This document shows positions 17,454 through 26,406 of a stretch of 64,000 nucleotides of DNA, in pieces (positions within the stretch are counted from its first letter, which is position 1; the number at the start of each line of letters is the position of its first letter). The translations under genes and the position numbers were made by a program. This DNA comes from Alteromonas hispanica (lineage in GTDB: Bacteria > Pseudomonadota > Gammaproteobacteria > Enterobacterales > Alteromonadaceae): positions 99,176-163,175 of the forward strand of contig NZ_JAAAWP010000009.1 of the NCBI RefSeq assembly GCF_010500915.1, given 5' to 3'. Below the pieces are notes generated by a model. The model worked only from the letters and a program-made list of their open reading frames with translations, searched no databases and had not been told where the DNA came from.

Positions 17454-17611
17454 GCGTTTTTTACCGAATTTATCACAAAATACAGATGTTAATACGCTCT
17501 TCACCAAATTAAGGGCAGCGAAATGGCATTGAAAAAGGGAAAATAGTAGCCTAAGTGCCGTAAAAGTATCGAATCGGGTTATACTGAAGGCAAATAGATA
17601 TAGGAATTAAT

Positions 17612-18046
17612 ATGAAAGTCTGCGGTATAGATATAAAGAGTAACGAAGCAACGGTGTGTCTGTTGTCGCTTATCGATGGTTTGTTTCACATTCCCGACTG
17701 CCGTTCGCGCCGGTTAACATTAGCAGACACCAGCGCTAAGGGGCTTAAAAGCTTTCAAAGCACCTTCGCTAAGCTGGTTGCCGATTACAAAATTGACGCA
17801 GTAATTATTCGCCAGCGCCAGAGCAAAGGTAAGTTTGCTGGCAGCGCTATTGGCTTTAAACTCGAGGCTGCCATTGAATTAATTGACGGTTTAGACGTTG
17901 TAGTATTTAGCCCTACTGACATTAAAGAGTCATTGCGCAGAAACCCCGTTGCCGTGCCATTTGCAGAAACCGGGTTAAAACAATTTCAAGAGCCGGCATT
18001 CACCACTGCTTATGCCTGGTTGATGAAGCACGACAAAACCGAATAG
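17612..18046 (+). CDS. DUF3010 family protein
   Basis: 144 residues beginning MKVCGIDIKSNEATVCLL, a strand-turn pattern like an RNase H/actin-type fold, and containing IIRQRQSKGKFAGSAIGFKLEAAIEL. I recognise it as DUF3010, widespread in Vibrio and Alteromonadales, without known function. The conserved Asp and the RQRQSKGK loop suggest a nucleotide- or nucleic-acid-related role (inference). It ends 7 bp before the saccharopine-dehydrogenase-like gene, so the two may be co-transcribed. Confidence 0.75.
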   Translation: MKVCGIDIKSNEATVCLLSLIDGLFHIPDCRSRRLTLADTSAKGLKSFQSTFAKLVADYKIDAVIIRQRQSKGKFAGSAIGFKLEAAIELIDGLDVVVFSPTDIKESLRRNPVAVPFAETGLKQFQEPAFTTAYAWLMKHDKTE

Positions 18047-18053
18047 GTCCCCT

Positions 18054-19265
18054 ATGCCAGCTGCAAAACAACCTGATTCTTTTGACATTCTTCTTTATGG
18101 CGCCACCTCATTCGTTGGCAAGATCATGGTTGAATACCTATCTGGCTTGCCCCAAAACGAGTTTTCGTGGGCGATAGCAGGGCGAGATGAACAAAAACTC
18201 ATAGCATTAAAAGCACAGCACAATTTAACTGAACTACCGCACTTTATTGCTGATGCTAGCGACGAAACCGCGCTTACCGCGTTGTGCGAGAAAACCAACG
18301 TGATTATCTCAACCGTGGGGCCATATGCACTGTATGGTGAAACACTAGTTAAAGTGTGTGCACAAACCGGTACTGACTATTGCGACTTAACTGGCGAGCC
18401 TCAATGGATAAAGGCGATGCTCGACAAGTACGAGGATGAAGCCAAGCACTCGGGTGCACGAATAATTCATTGCTCGGGTTTCGACTCAATACCGTCAGAC
18501 CTAGGCGTATATTTTTCGCAAAAGCTCGCTATAGAAAAAACAGGCAAGCCAGCTTCACAAATTAAGATGCGAGTATATAAGCTTAAAGGCGCTGCATCGG
18601 GTGGCACCATTGCCAGCATGTTAAATGTGCTCAAAGAGGCAGGTGAAGACGCAAGTTTAAGAAAGTTGTTAGTAAACCCCTATGTGCTTTGCGGTCCTGA
18701 GCATCCGTTCCATCAGCGGCAGAAAAACCACAAAAAGGCGGAATACGACAGCGAGCTCGGTATTTGGACAATGCCTTTTGTTATGGCAGCCATCAACGAA
18801 CGTATTGTTCACCGCAGTAATAAGCTGCTAAGTAGCTTGTATGGGCAAGACTTTAAATACGATGAAGCAATGTCGAGCAAAACAGCAAGTAAGGCCTGGA
18901 TAACTACACTCGGTCTAGGTGCTTTTGTAGGAGCGGCAAGTTTTTCTCCTTTGAGAAACCTTCTTGCAGATCATATTTTACCAAAGCCTGGTGAAGGCCC
19001 CTCACGGGAAGAGCAGGAAAACGGCATGTTCGACATGCGCTTTTATGCTCAGCTGAGTAATGGCGAAATGCAAACAGTGAAAGTGACAGGCGATAAAGAC
19101 CCAGGCTACGGAAGCACTGCAAAAATGCTGTCTCAGGCTGCGCTTTGCCTGGCAAAAGATATTTCGGATGTAAAAGGCGGATTTTGGACGCCTGCCTCAG
19201 CGCTTGGTGATGCCTTGATAGAGCGCTTAGGCAAGCATGCCGGTGTTTTTATAAAAGAACTATAA
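18054..19265 (+). CDS. Saccharopine dehydrogenase-like / trans-acting enoyl reductase family protein
   Basis: 403 residues with an N-terminal Rossmann domain (DILLYGATSFVGKIMVEYL), then VIISTVGPYALYGETLVKVC and CDLTGEPQWIKAM, and HCSGFDSIPSDLG. These motifs mark the saccharopine-dehydrogenase-like group that includes mycobacterial trans-acting enoyl reductases and eukaryotic SCCPDH. An NAD(P)-dependent reductase acting on a lipid or polyketide-like substrate is likely; the substrate is unknown. It is followed by a hairpin terminator (19297-19317) and faces the acyl-CoA dehydrogenase gene. Confidence 0.85.
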   Translation: MPAAKQPDSFDILLYGATSFVGKIMVEYLSGLPQNEFSWAIAGRDEQKLIALKAQHNLTELPHFIADASDETALTALCEKTNVIISTVGPYALYGETLVKVCAQTGTDYCDLTGEPQWIKAMLDKYEDEAKHSGARIIHCSGFDSIPSDLGVYFSQKLAIEKTGKPASQIKMRVYKLKGAASGGTIASMLNVLKEAGEDASLRKLLVNPYVLCGPEHPFHQRQKNHKKAEYDSELGIWTMPFVMAAINERIVHRSNKLLSSLYGQDFKYDEAMSSKTASKAWITTLGLGAFVGAASFSPLRNLLADHILPKPGEGPSREEQENGMFDMRFYAQLSNGEMQTVKVTGDKDPGYGSTAKMLSQAALCLAKDISDVKGGFWTPASALGDALIERLGKHAGVFIKEL

Positions 19266-19296
19266 AGCAGTCGTAAAAGAATCCGTAAAAAAAAGC

Positions 19297-19325
19297 AGCC
19301 CGTCAATTAAGCGGGCTTATTATTT
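19297..19325. terminator. Terminator between convergent genes
   Basis: Stem AGCCCG / CGGGCT (19297-19302, 19312-19317) with a 9-nt loop, an A run on the left and a T-rich tract on the right; it could serve both strands. Confidence 0.7.
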
Positions 19326-19350
19326 TTGTTGTTGGTATTAAAATTCTCGA

Positions 19351-20520
19351 TTAACGCCCTAGCATTCCTCGTGCAATAACCTCTTTCATAATTTCAGAGC
19401 TGCCGGCATAGATGGTTTGCACCCTAGCATCTCGGTAAAAGCGCGAAATAGGATATTCATCGGTGTAACCATAACCGCCGAACAGCTGCAGGCATTCATT
19501 TACCATTTTCACCTGCATTTCGGTAGCAGCTAGTTTAAGCATAGCTGCATCGGTTACTGTCATCTCTTCTCGACTGAACTTATCCATATGCTTTTCAAGC
19601 AGCGCTCTACACATTTCAAGTTCTGTTTGGCATTCCGCCAATTTAAACCGGGTATTTTGAAATTGCCCCACTGTTTGACCGAACGCCTTGCGTTGGGTTA
19701 CATAATCGATAGTAAGATCTAACGCCCCTTGTGCATGGCCAATAGCCTGTACCGCACACCCCAAACGTTCTCGGGGTAATTCCTGCATCAGATAAACGAA
19801 TCCTCTCCCCTCTTCGCCTAACAAGGCGTTGGCCGGTATTCGCATATTTTCGAAAAAGAGTTCACCCGTGTCGCTGCTGTGTTGACCAATTTTGTGAATA
19901 GGCTTACCCGTGGAGAAACCCGGCAAAGTCGTATCTACTAAAAATAAAGACACGCCTTTTGCTCCGGCTTTTGGGTCGGTTTTGGCGCATACAATAATCA
20001 TGTCGGCCTGATTACCGTTGGTAATAAACACTTTGGAGCCGTTTAAAATGTAGCTATCGCCGTCTCTAACCGCATTGGTTTTCATTCCGGCCACATCACT
20101 TCCCGCATTAGGCTCGGTCATCGCCAATGCGGTAAGCACTTCTCCTGTAGCCATTTTAGGAAGCCAATAGTCTTTTTGCTCTTCGGTACCAATATTTAAT
20201 AGGTAGGGAGCCACAATGTTGGCGTGAATGTTATATCCCGTTGCCAGGCTGTGTAATCCTAGTCGGCACATTTCTTCCTGAATCATTTGGCAAACGTCAA
20301 AACTTGCGTCTGCCGTGCCGTACTTTTCTGGCATATCAACCAACAACATACCAGCGCTGCCCATGGTGTGCCAAACTTCACGAGGCATATGATGATCTTT
20401 TTCCCATTGCTCGTAGTTGGGCAAAATTTCTTGGTCTATAAAACGTAACACCATGTCTTTAAACATGGTGATTTCTTCATTATTTGCTTGATTGTTCACA
20501 GCACTAGTTCCAGACATCAT
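19351..20520 (-). CDS. Acyl-CoA dehydrogenase
   Basis: 389 residues with the three-domain acyl-CoA dehydrogenase layout. FAD/substrate motifs are AMTEPNAGSDVAGMKT and the middle-domain FITNGNQADMIIV; RKAFGQTVGQFQ and LFGGYGYTDEYPISRFYRD follow. Catalytic-base position: the medium-chain enzyme has Glu in the IYEG segment, but here this reads IYAGSSEIMKE. A Glu is present in ELPRERL instead, as in long-chain and isovaleryl-CoA dehydrogenases. It probably oxidises branched-chain or longer acyl-CoAs in the cytosol. ATG ATG at the start leaves one codon of doubt. Confidence 0.93.
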   Translation of the reverse strand: MMSGTSAVNNQANNEEITMFKDMVLRFIDQEILPNYEQWEKDHHMPREVWHTMGSAGMLLVDMPEKYGTADASFDVCQMIQEEMCRLGLHSLATGYNIHANIVAPYLLNIGTEEQKDYWLPKMATGEVLTALAMTEPNAGSDVAGMKTNAVRDGDSYILNGSKVFITNGNQADMIIVCAKTDPKAGAKGVSLFLVDTTLPGFSTGKPIHKIGQHSSDTGELFFENMRIPANALLGEEGRGFVYLMQELPRERLGCAVQAIGHAQGALDLTIDYVTQRKAFGQTVGQFQNTRFKLAECQTELEMCRALLEKHMDKFSREEMTVTDAAMLKLAATEMQVKMVNECLQLFGGYGYTDEYPISRFYRDARVQTIYAGSSEIMKEVIARGMLGR

Positions 20521-20677
20521 TCACCCTCGCAAAATACAACCAAGCCGACGGTTAAATCGGCATTTTTACATCTAATTTACATTTCGCTAGTGTAGAGCAT
20601 TGAAAAGAGCTGTACTAATGATGTTTATCTAGTTTGAAGAATCACTGCTATTTATGATTACCTGCCTATAATGCTGC

Positions 20678-21886
20678 TTAAAAATCAAACGGCTCGGTGA
20701 TAGATTTGCTGGGCTGTGTAAACCACACTGGCCCGTTTTCAGTGACATAAAAGTGATCTTCTAATCTGATACCGAACTCACCGGGAACCACAATCATAGG
20801 CTCATTGCTGAAGCACATTCCCGCTGCTAGAGGGTGTGGGTTATCTTTCACTAAATACGGCCATTCGTGAATATCCATACCAATTCCGTGACCTGTTCTG
20901 TGAGGTAGGCCAGGCAGCGTATAATCAGGCCCTAACCCATCGGCTTGCAGACTCTCGCGCGCAGCGGCATCAACAGCTCCGCAAGTATTTCCAATACTGG
21001 CGGTATTAAATGCCGCTATCTGTGCTTTCTTTTCGCTGTTCCAAAGTCGCTTTTGCTTGTCACTTGGCTCACCAAAACAATAGGTTCGCGTAATATCTGA
21101 GAGATACCCATGCAGCTTGCACCCAGTATCAATTAAAACCAAATCGTTGGCTTTAAGAACCTGCGGATCTTTAACTCCATGGGGGAACGAGGTGGCCTTT
21201 TCAAACAATACAATGCAAAAGTAACTGCCACTGGCACCAACCTTTTTATGCGCTTCATTAATAAAAGCCTCAACGTCTGTGGTTGTCATACCAACTTTAA
21301 GCATACTCGCCGTGGCTTTATGTACGGCTAGCGTCATGTCCATAGCTCGTTGTATGAGGGCTAATTCATTCTCAGACTTATGCATGCGGCAATGTGCTGT
21401 TACCTCACTACCATTAATAATCTCAAAAGAAGTGGGTAACACTTTGCGAAAACCATCTGCAATGAAAAACTGAGTAGATTCATCAATACCTACCTTGCTA
21501 CCACCCGCAGTATCTATATCACTCAATAATGAAGCAAAGAGCGCATAAGGACTTTCATGCTCTTGCCAGCCAATAATATCGCCGGCTATAACTTTACGCT
21601 CTTCTAGAGATTCGATTTCAAAAGCGGGGGCAATATACACCACATCACCTTGTGCAGGTAAAATAGCGCCAACTAATCGCTCGCTTGCGTACCATTGCAT
21701 TCCGGTGAAATATGCTAGATTAGTTCCAGCATTTAAATACAGCGCTGCAATACCGTTTGTCTGCATGATCTGCTGTGCTTTTTCAATACGCGCGGTATAT
21801 TCAGAAGTGGGAATAGGCGACATGTCTGTAGTCATATCGCGTAAAGATTCTAATGCTTCTTGCTGTGTTTTTCCGCCTATTTGCAT
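20678..21886 (-). CDS. M24 family metallopeptidase (Xaa-Pro aminopeptidase/dipeptidase type)
   Basis: About 402 residues: an N-terminal creatinase-like domain and a pita-bread catalytic domain. All five metal ligands are visible: Asp in LIDTGCK, Asp in YLSDITRTY, His in HRTGHGIGMDIHE, Glu in FSNEPMI and Glu in IRLEDHF. It would remove or split residues at Xaa-Pro bonds with a dinuclear Mn or Co centre, in the cytoplasm. An upstream in-frame ATG at 21904 has no Shine-Dalgarno, whereas the ATG at 21886 has AAGG eight bases before it, so I start there. Confidence 0.9.
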   Translation of the reverse strand: MQIGGKTQQEALESLRDMTTDMSPIPTSEYTARIEKAQQIMQTNGIAALYLNAGTNLAYFTGMQWYASERLVGAILPAQGDVVYIAPAFEIESLEERKVIAGDIIGWQEHESPYALFASLLSDIDTAGGSKVGIDESTQFFIADGFRKVLPTSFEIINGSEVTAHCRMHKSENELALIQRAMDMTLAVHKATASMLKVGMTTTDVEAFINEAHKKVGASGSYFCIVLFEKATSFPHGVKDPQVLKANDLVLIDTGCKLHGYLSDITRTYCFGEPSDKQKRLWNSEKKAQIAAFNTASIGNTCGAVDAAARESLQADGLGPDYTLPGLPHRTGHGIGMDIHEWPYLVKDNPHPLAAGMCFSNEPMIVVPGEFGIRLEDHFYVTENGPVWFTQPSKSITEPFDF

Positions 21887-21913
21887 GTGGTGAGCCTTAT
21901 ACATCTAAAATTA

Positions 21914-21947
21914 AAATACCAATCCGCATAGATGATTGCCCACTCAG
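21914..21947 (+). repeat. Dispersed intergenic repeat, copy 1
   Basis: A 34-bp segment beginning AAATACCAATCC, CATAGAT that recurs at 60151-60184 with about five differences. Both copies are intergenic. The surrounding bases are not alike, so the shared unit is short. Confidence 0.55.
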
Positions 21948-22062
21948 AAGGCGCTGGCAAGTTTTCTAGCAAAGCGTGGGAATGCAGGAAGGGTATTGCA
22001 AGGCTAATTTACATTATTAACAGGCATTATCGGGAGAGGTCGGGGCTACTGATTGTGCGCCA

Positions 22063-22584
22063 CTAATTGTTGGTGTTTTTTGCAACCAATTCGGGCATCA
22101 ATTCATCATCACATTGGTTAAGCGTTAGCGTGGGCGGTGACATTTGAATACCGAAAGGCGCGGCTCTGCTAAGCACTTCCATACCTAAGATGTTGTGTTG
22201 ATTATCCATGACTGCCACTTTCACATTTTCGAAGTGACAATCAGCGCTTAGCGTCAGTAGCGGTATGGTATATAGCTTTACTTTTTGCTTGCGGCCGTTG
22301 GCCAGTTTGGCAATAACAACACCTTCTTGTTTTACGCTCTGTTCACTTTTAAACGCTTTGAATGTGGCCTTATTGAGAATGGTTAAAGAAGAGCCTGTAT
22401 CGATGAGATAATTGAACACTCTTTGCTCTTCATCAGAAGATTGAAGATACAAGGTTCCACCACCACTGCTTGTTAGTAAAAAAGAATTTGCAGAAGCGTT
22501 GATACTCATCAGAAATAAACAAACCAGCATGGCTGACATCACTGCCGAAGATGCTGTTTTCAAAGCGTTGAAATATCTGTTCAT
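22063..22584 (-). CDS. Retropepsin-like aspartic protease, exported
   Basis: About 173 residues with a signal peptide (to about residue 33, INASANS) and a retroviral-type aspartic protease fold: YLIDTGSSLTIL carries the catalytic DTG (Asp62), and NILGMEVLSR is the conserved ILG-hydrophobic motif near the end. Such proteins act as homodimers, here in the periplasm or outside. The longest frame begins with GTG at 22605, but GAGAG sits 8 bases before the ATG at 22584, which also gives a normal signal peptide. It is divergent from the GxPPFKR repeat protein at 22896. Confidence 0.82.
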   Translation of the reverse strand: MNRYFNALKTASSAVMSAMLVCLFLMSINASANSFLLTSSGGGTLYLQSSDEEQRVFNYLIDTGSSLTILNKATFKAFKSEQSVKQEGVVIAKLANGRKQKVKLYTIPLLTLSADCHFENVKVAVMDNQHNILGMEVLSRAAPFGIQMSPPTLTLNQCDDELMPELVAKNTNN

Positions 22585-22895
22585 ACTCATTCTCTCAAAC
22601 TTCACGGTGTAGTGTTGTAACTACTTTTGCTGATCAGAGATTTGCAATTAAAAAGCCAAAAAATAACCTACTGATTTTTAGATTGATTTTGGCGCTCCAT
22701 GGTTTTCCACGCACCACCTCAGCGCATAACAGCACACAAAACGTGCAAACCCACCTTTTTCTGACTAAGCTATCTTTATAACTTCTACAAAATTGATAGT
22801 TTTTAGCTATCGCGAGATAGGATTATTTTTTAGTCATCAAAAGTTAAACTTCACACGTAATAACATTGAACTCACTGGTTAAATGAGGATTCATT
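22585..22895. other. Divergent intergenic region, protease / repeat protein
   Basis: 311 bases that should hold both promoters. The only structure noted is a small hairpin CTATC-GCGA-GATAG (22807-22820) with a GNRA-type tetraloop, followed by GATTATTTTTT. It resembles a weak terminator or attenuator in the leader of the repeat-protein gene. Confidence 0.35.
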
Positions 22896-23261
22896 ATGAA
22901 AAAATCTATATTGCCTCTTTTGTTTTTATCTTCGCTAGCGGCGTCTCCCTTTGCTGCTGTGAGCGCTGAATCTGGTGCCAACAACGCCAGCGTGAAAAAA
23001 ATGATAATTGTTGATCGCACCGGAAAGCCTCCCTTCAAACGTGAGCTTGTTGAAGTGAGCGAACACGATGTAGCGCAATTCGAACTGCTGAATGCGTCTA
23101 CAGAATGTGAAAATAGAATGAGCGTAGATATGCGCGGCAAACCGCCATTCAAACGCTCTGTAGAGTGCGTACCGGTGGTAGATGTTGCGCAGTTTGAAAT
23201 GACTAACGAGTCGGAAAGCTCAACAAATTTTAGCGGCCATCCGCCGTTCAAGCGCCGCTAG
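22896..23261 (+). CDS. Small secreted protein with three GxPPFKR repeats
   Basis: 121 residues; I recognise no family. A signal peptide (residues 1-24, VSA-ES) is followed by repeats. GKPPFKR is at 43-49 and 81-87 and GHPPFKR at 114-120, the last ending the protein with an extra Arg. The first two are followed by a similar tract ending DVAQFE(L/M), so the longer unit is VD..GKPPFKR...DVAQFE (39-64, 77-102). Three are followed by basic Lys-Arg, which could be a protease-processing site. Cys71 and Cys91 may pair. The ATG has a good ATGAGGATT upstream. It is divergent from a retropepsin-like protease and ends in a strong terminator. Confidence 0.8.
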   Translation: MKKSILPLLFLSSLAASPFAAVSAESGANNASVKKMIIVDRTGKPPFKRELVEVSEHDVAQFELLNASTECENRMSVDMRGKPPFKRSVECVPVVDVAQFEMTNESESSTNFSGHPPFKRR

Positions 23262-23282
23262 TCTATTTTTTCATTAAAGATC

Positions 23283-23319
23283 AAAAGCGAGGTCGTCATG
23301 AAGCGTCCTCGCTTTTTTT
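23283..23319. terminator. Strong bidirectional terminator after the repeat protein
   Basis: Stem AAAAGCGAGG / CCTCGCTTTT (23283-23292, 23307-23316), 14-nt loop and seven Ts. It overlaps the last codons of the convergent CadC-like gene. Confidence 0.88.
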
Positions 23320-25635
23320 ATATCTGCGTTTACTTAATTTGTCATAACGAGACTGTAATCCAGAAAGAGCTGCCCACCGCGAGTAGGTACGCAAAAATTC
23401 GTTGAGAGCCTTTTCGATGTGAACAGCCTTTTGAGGCGCATCGCTAGAGAGTCTAACCAGAGCGAAAGCGGCTTCTACATTGTGACTATTCACAATTGGA
23501 GTGGGTTTGGATAAAGATGGAAAATGATTGAGTATTACCTCATAACCGCTTTTTTGTTGCTCGGTGGCTATGTAGCCATCGGTAAGTAGCGGGATAACGC
23601 TAAACGCCTGGGTTTGCTCAGAAAGAAGAGATTCCATAAGCGCAATATCAGTATTAGTTACGTCACTTTTGCGTAAACGACTAGCATGAGTTTTCCAAAA
23701 GCGAGCTATGGTGCTATCTCCAAGCAAAGATGCTGCATGGGTAAACCATTGCGTAGCTTTGCTGTTATTTCCTGTCAGCGAATGTAGATTTCCCAGATAC
23801 GCTGCATTTACTGAAGAAAATGGATCAATAGACAAACACGCTTCCATTGCTTCTATTGCAGCGGCATTATTGCCTTCTAACGCCAGTATCCTAGCCTTCC
23901 ATACATAGGCCCATGTGTACATATCGTCTATTTCTAGGGCTCGTTTTAACGTTGCCAAGGCTAACGACGTTTCTCCCCGCCAATAATGCACAATGGCCAG
24001 ATTGACGTTTACCCACGGTGAAAGTGGTTCTTTATCTAGTGCCTGCTGAGCGAGCGAAAGCGCGCGCTCTGGCTGCAGTTTAGCCAACGCTAGCTCAGAA
24101 GACAGATACAGGCTTGTTGAATTGTCAGCATTGCGACTTAGCACTCGATTTAACGCTGCTTGAGCGTCATCGAAACGGTAATCAAGGGTAGCCAGAATAG
24201 CCGTAGCATTATGTGCATTGGCATCATAAGGGTTTAATCTCAGTGCATTATCAATTGCAGCGTTTGCTTTGGGTAGCGCCTCCTCTTGCGGTATGTACAA
24301 ATCGTAGAAGTTATAGCGCGCATAAATATAAGCAAGACTGCCATAAGCCGCCGAGAATGTGGGGTCTTGGTTCACAGCCTGTAGAAACGCTTTTTCAGCT
24401 TTGGTAAACCACTCACTGGTTGTGCCATTCATCCACCAATATGTACCTTTAAGGTAGGCTTGATAAGCAGCGGCGTTGTCTGTAATACCCGATTTTAATA
24501 CAGATTCCGATGCGGTATTGGTAGCAGATACACGGGTAATAATTGCATTGGAAATATCTAATTGTACTTTGAGTAAATCATTACTGGTTACGTCGTATTG
24601 CTCACTCCACAGCGTTTTATCCTCATATGGAGCAATTAATCTTACCGATATTCTGAAGCTTTGATTGATTCTTCTAACGCTGCCCTCGAGGGCGTAATTC
24701 ACATTTAGTGTTTTGGCAATATCGGCTAACGATAGACCTTGTTTAGTTAGCGCTAGTGTAGAGTAGCGCGAAGGCACATTGAAGCCGGGCGTTGTCGATA
24801 AGCTTGAACTAATTTCTTCTGTTAAACCAAGGGAAATATACGACGAATCTGTATCATCTGAAATCTGACTAAAAGGAAGTATTGCAATAGAAGTTGTTAT
24901 GCCTTGATGAGAGGTTTCATGCTGACTGTCTGTCTTTAATATAGTAGTTCTGCTCATGGTAAAGAATAGTGCCGCTATCACAATGAGAGCCACTATAGCG
25001 AGCCACACTTTAAAGCGAGCATTTGATGAGGTAGATGCCGACATCTTATTGGCGTTGGTATCAGAGCGAGTTGATGTAGGCTCTGAAGCGTTTGCAGGCT
25101 GAGGGCTGTCTTTTTGCTCAGGGCTGTCTATACGCTCAGGGCTGTTTTTACGCTCAGGGCTGTCTTTACGCTCAGGGCTGTCTACAAGCTCAGGGCTGTT
25201 GCCCTCCAATCTAGTGGTTTTCTGATTTGGGTGGGCTGCATTTTCGTGGCTGTTAGCAGATAAAGACTGAGTTGATGATGTCTCTGGTGCTTGAGCATCA
25301 CTTTTAGAGGTTTCGCTATTAACATAGCTTGGGGTTACGGTTAGTTTGTACCCCAGTTTAGGTATCGTTTTTATCAGCCTTTTAGATTTATTGTCATTCA
25401 GAGCATGGCGTAATTGCGAAATAACACGTGAAAGTGCCTCATCGACAACCACGCGTTCTCCCCAGACGGCCTTGTGAATATATTCACGACTTACTGCCTC
25501 AGGCGCATTGTCTGCCAATACATTTAACACTTTTATACATTTTGGCTCTACCTTCACTGCGCGTTCATCGCAAGAAATGGTGTTATCTGCGGTATTAACG
25601 ACAAAACTTTCAATTCTGAATAACGTGGAAGGCAC
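23296..25635 (-). CDS. CadC-like transmembrane winged-helix regulator with TPR sensor domain
   Basis: 779 residues. Residues 1-100 form an OmpR-type winged helix (VSREYIHKAVWGERVVVDEALSRVI, then IPKLGYKLTV). Residues 145-180 are a Ser-Pro-Glu linker of hexapeptide repeats, encoded by an 18-bp minisatellite. A single helix spans about 209-227. The periplasmic part starts with a TolB/FlgO-like domain (SIAILPFSQISDD to LWSEQYD), followed by TPR-type helical repeats to about residue 650. Such ToxR/CadC-type proteins bind DNA from the membrane and respond to envelope signals without phosphorylation. A likely target is the divergent TPR protein at 25887 (251-bp gap), by position only. Confidence 0.88.
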   Translation of the reverse strand: MPSTLFRIESFVVNTADNTISCDERAVKVEPKCIKVLNVLADNAPEAVSREYIHKAVWGERVVVDEALSRVISQLRHALNDNKSKRLIKTIPKLGYKLTVTPSYVNSETSKSDAQAPETSSTQSLSANSHENAAHPNQKTTRLEGNSPELVDSPERKDSPERKNSPERIDSPEQKDSPQPANASEPTSTRSDTNANKMSASTSSNARFKVWLAIVALIVIAALFFTMSRTTILKTDSQHETSHQGITTSIAILPFSQISDDTDSSYISLGLTEEISSSLSTTPGFNVPSRYSTLALTKQGLSLADIAKTLNVNYALEGSVRRINQSFRISVRLIAPYEDKTLWSEQYDVTSNDLLKVQLDISNAIITRVSATNTASESVLKSGITDNAAAYQAYLKGTYWWMNGTTSEWFTKAEKAFLQAVNQDPTFSAAYGSLAYIYARYNFYDLYIPQEEALPKANAAIDNALRLNPYDANAHNATAILATLDYRFDDAQAALNRVLSRNADNSTSLYLSSELALAKLQPERALSLAQQALDKEPLSPWVNVNLAIVHYWRGETSLALATLKRALEIDDMYTWAYVWKARILALEGNNAAAIEAMEACLSIDPFSSVNAAYLGNLHSLTGNNSKATQWFTHAASLLGDSTIARFWKTHASRLRKSDVTNTDIALMESLLSEQTQAFSVIPLLTDGYIATEQQKSGYEVILNHFPSLSKPTPIVNSHNVEAAFALVRLSSDAPQKAVHIEKALNEFLRTYSRWAALSGLQSRYDKLSKRRYKKSEDAS
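25103..25192. repeat. 18-bp tandem repeat (five copies) inside the CadC-like gene
   Basis: Five head-to-tail copies of GGGCTGTCTTTACGCTCA-type units with a partial sixth copy at 25193-25200. The period is a multiple of three, so copy changes add or remove a Ser-Pro-Glu-x-Lys/Arg-Asp/Asn hexapeptide without shifting the frame. Confidence 0.9.
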
Positions 25636-25886
25636 TTAAAAACCTCAATCAAAAAAATGTAAGCATTTGAAATAATTAAAAATAAACAAAAAAATAATGA
25701 ACATTAGGTTTTCATTAGAAAGAAATGAGTACGTAATTATCTTTTCATCATGTAATTACAGTAAAAGTCACTATTCTCCAATCATCGTTTAACAAAACGT
25801 TAACCAATGCCTTATCAGCCACGTTAAAGTTCACGCATCGATAAGTCTAAAAACAAATTAACTAACGCGACAAGTGGGAAAATATC

Positions 25887-26348
25887 ATGATTAAAGTTTT
25901 AACCCTAGCAACCACTCTTCTTTTTGCGACCAGTGCGTTAGCGCAAAGCGATAACAGTGTATTTAAACTACGAACTACTGTAGAGGATGTATACGGCGTT
26001 CAAGACGTAGAAAACGGCGATTACGCCAGTGGTATTCGCAAACTTAATGCTCAACTTGCTCGTACATCGATAGCATCTATGCAAGCGCCTTTGCATACAA
26101 ACTTGTGCGTGGCTCACATTGCCACAGGTAACTTAGAAGCCGCTCAAATTCATTGTGAGAAAGCAGTTGAGCAGTCGGGTAACAAAAGCATCGCGCTTAA
26201 TAACCTTGCTGTATTAAATTGCTTAGAAAGCAAAGCCACGCTTTGCGTAGAGAACTTTGAGCGTTCGGTGTCAGCAAACAAGTTTAACCGCTTTTCTACC
26301 AGTAATCTTACGTTGGCAAACACACGCCTTCAGATCACAAAAAACTAA
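25887..26348 (+). CDS. Exported TPR-like protein of unknown function
   Basis: 153 residues: a signal peptide (ALA-QS, residue 19) then helical repeats of TPR type, e.g. APLHTNLCVAHIATGNLEAAQIHCEKAVEQSG and SIALNNLAVLNCLESKATLCVENFERSV, broken into A/B helices. Four cysteines sit at matching helix positions (in TNLC, IHC, LNC and TLC) and could form disulfides in the periplasm. It is divergent from the CadC-like regulator, whose own periplasmic domain is TPR-like, so a regulator-target or partner relation is plausible. It ends with a 14-bp hairpin. Confidence 0.7.
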   Translation: MIKVLTLATTLLFATSALAQSDNSVFKLRTTVEDVYGVQDVENGDYASGIRKLNAQLARTSIASMQAPLHTNLCVAHIATGNLEAAQIHCEKAVEQSGNKSIALNNLAVLNCLESKATLCVENFERSVSANKFNRFSTSNLTLANTRLQITKN

Positions 26349-26366
26349 ACATACCTTTTAGTTATT

Positions 26367-26399
26367 CGCAGACATTGGCTATTAAAGCCAATGTCTGCG
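26367..26399. terminator. Hairpin between convergent genes
   Basis: Perfect 14-bp stem (CGCAGACATTGGCT and complement) with a 5-nt loop. No long T run on either side, but its place between two convergent stops fits a bidirectional terminator. Confidence 0.65.
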
Positions 26400-26406
26400 C
26401 GCATTG

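Noticed and set aside
22844..23251. A 135-residue minus-strand frame antisense to the repeat protein
   Set aside because: The plus-strand gene has a signal peptide, a Shine-Dalgarno and a terminator; the antisense frame has none.
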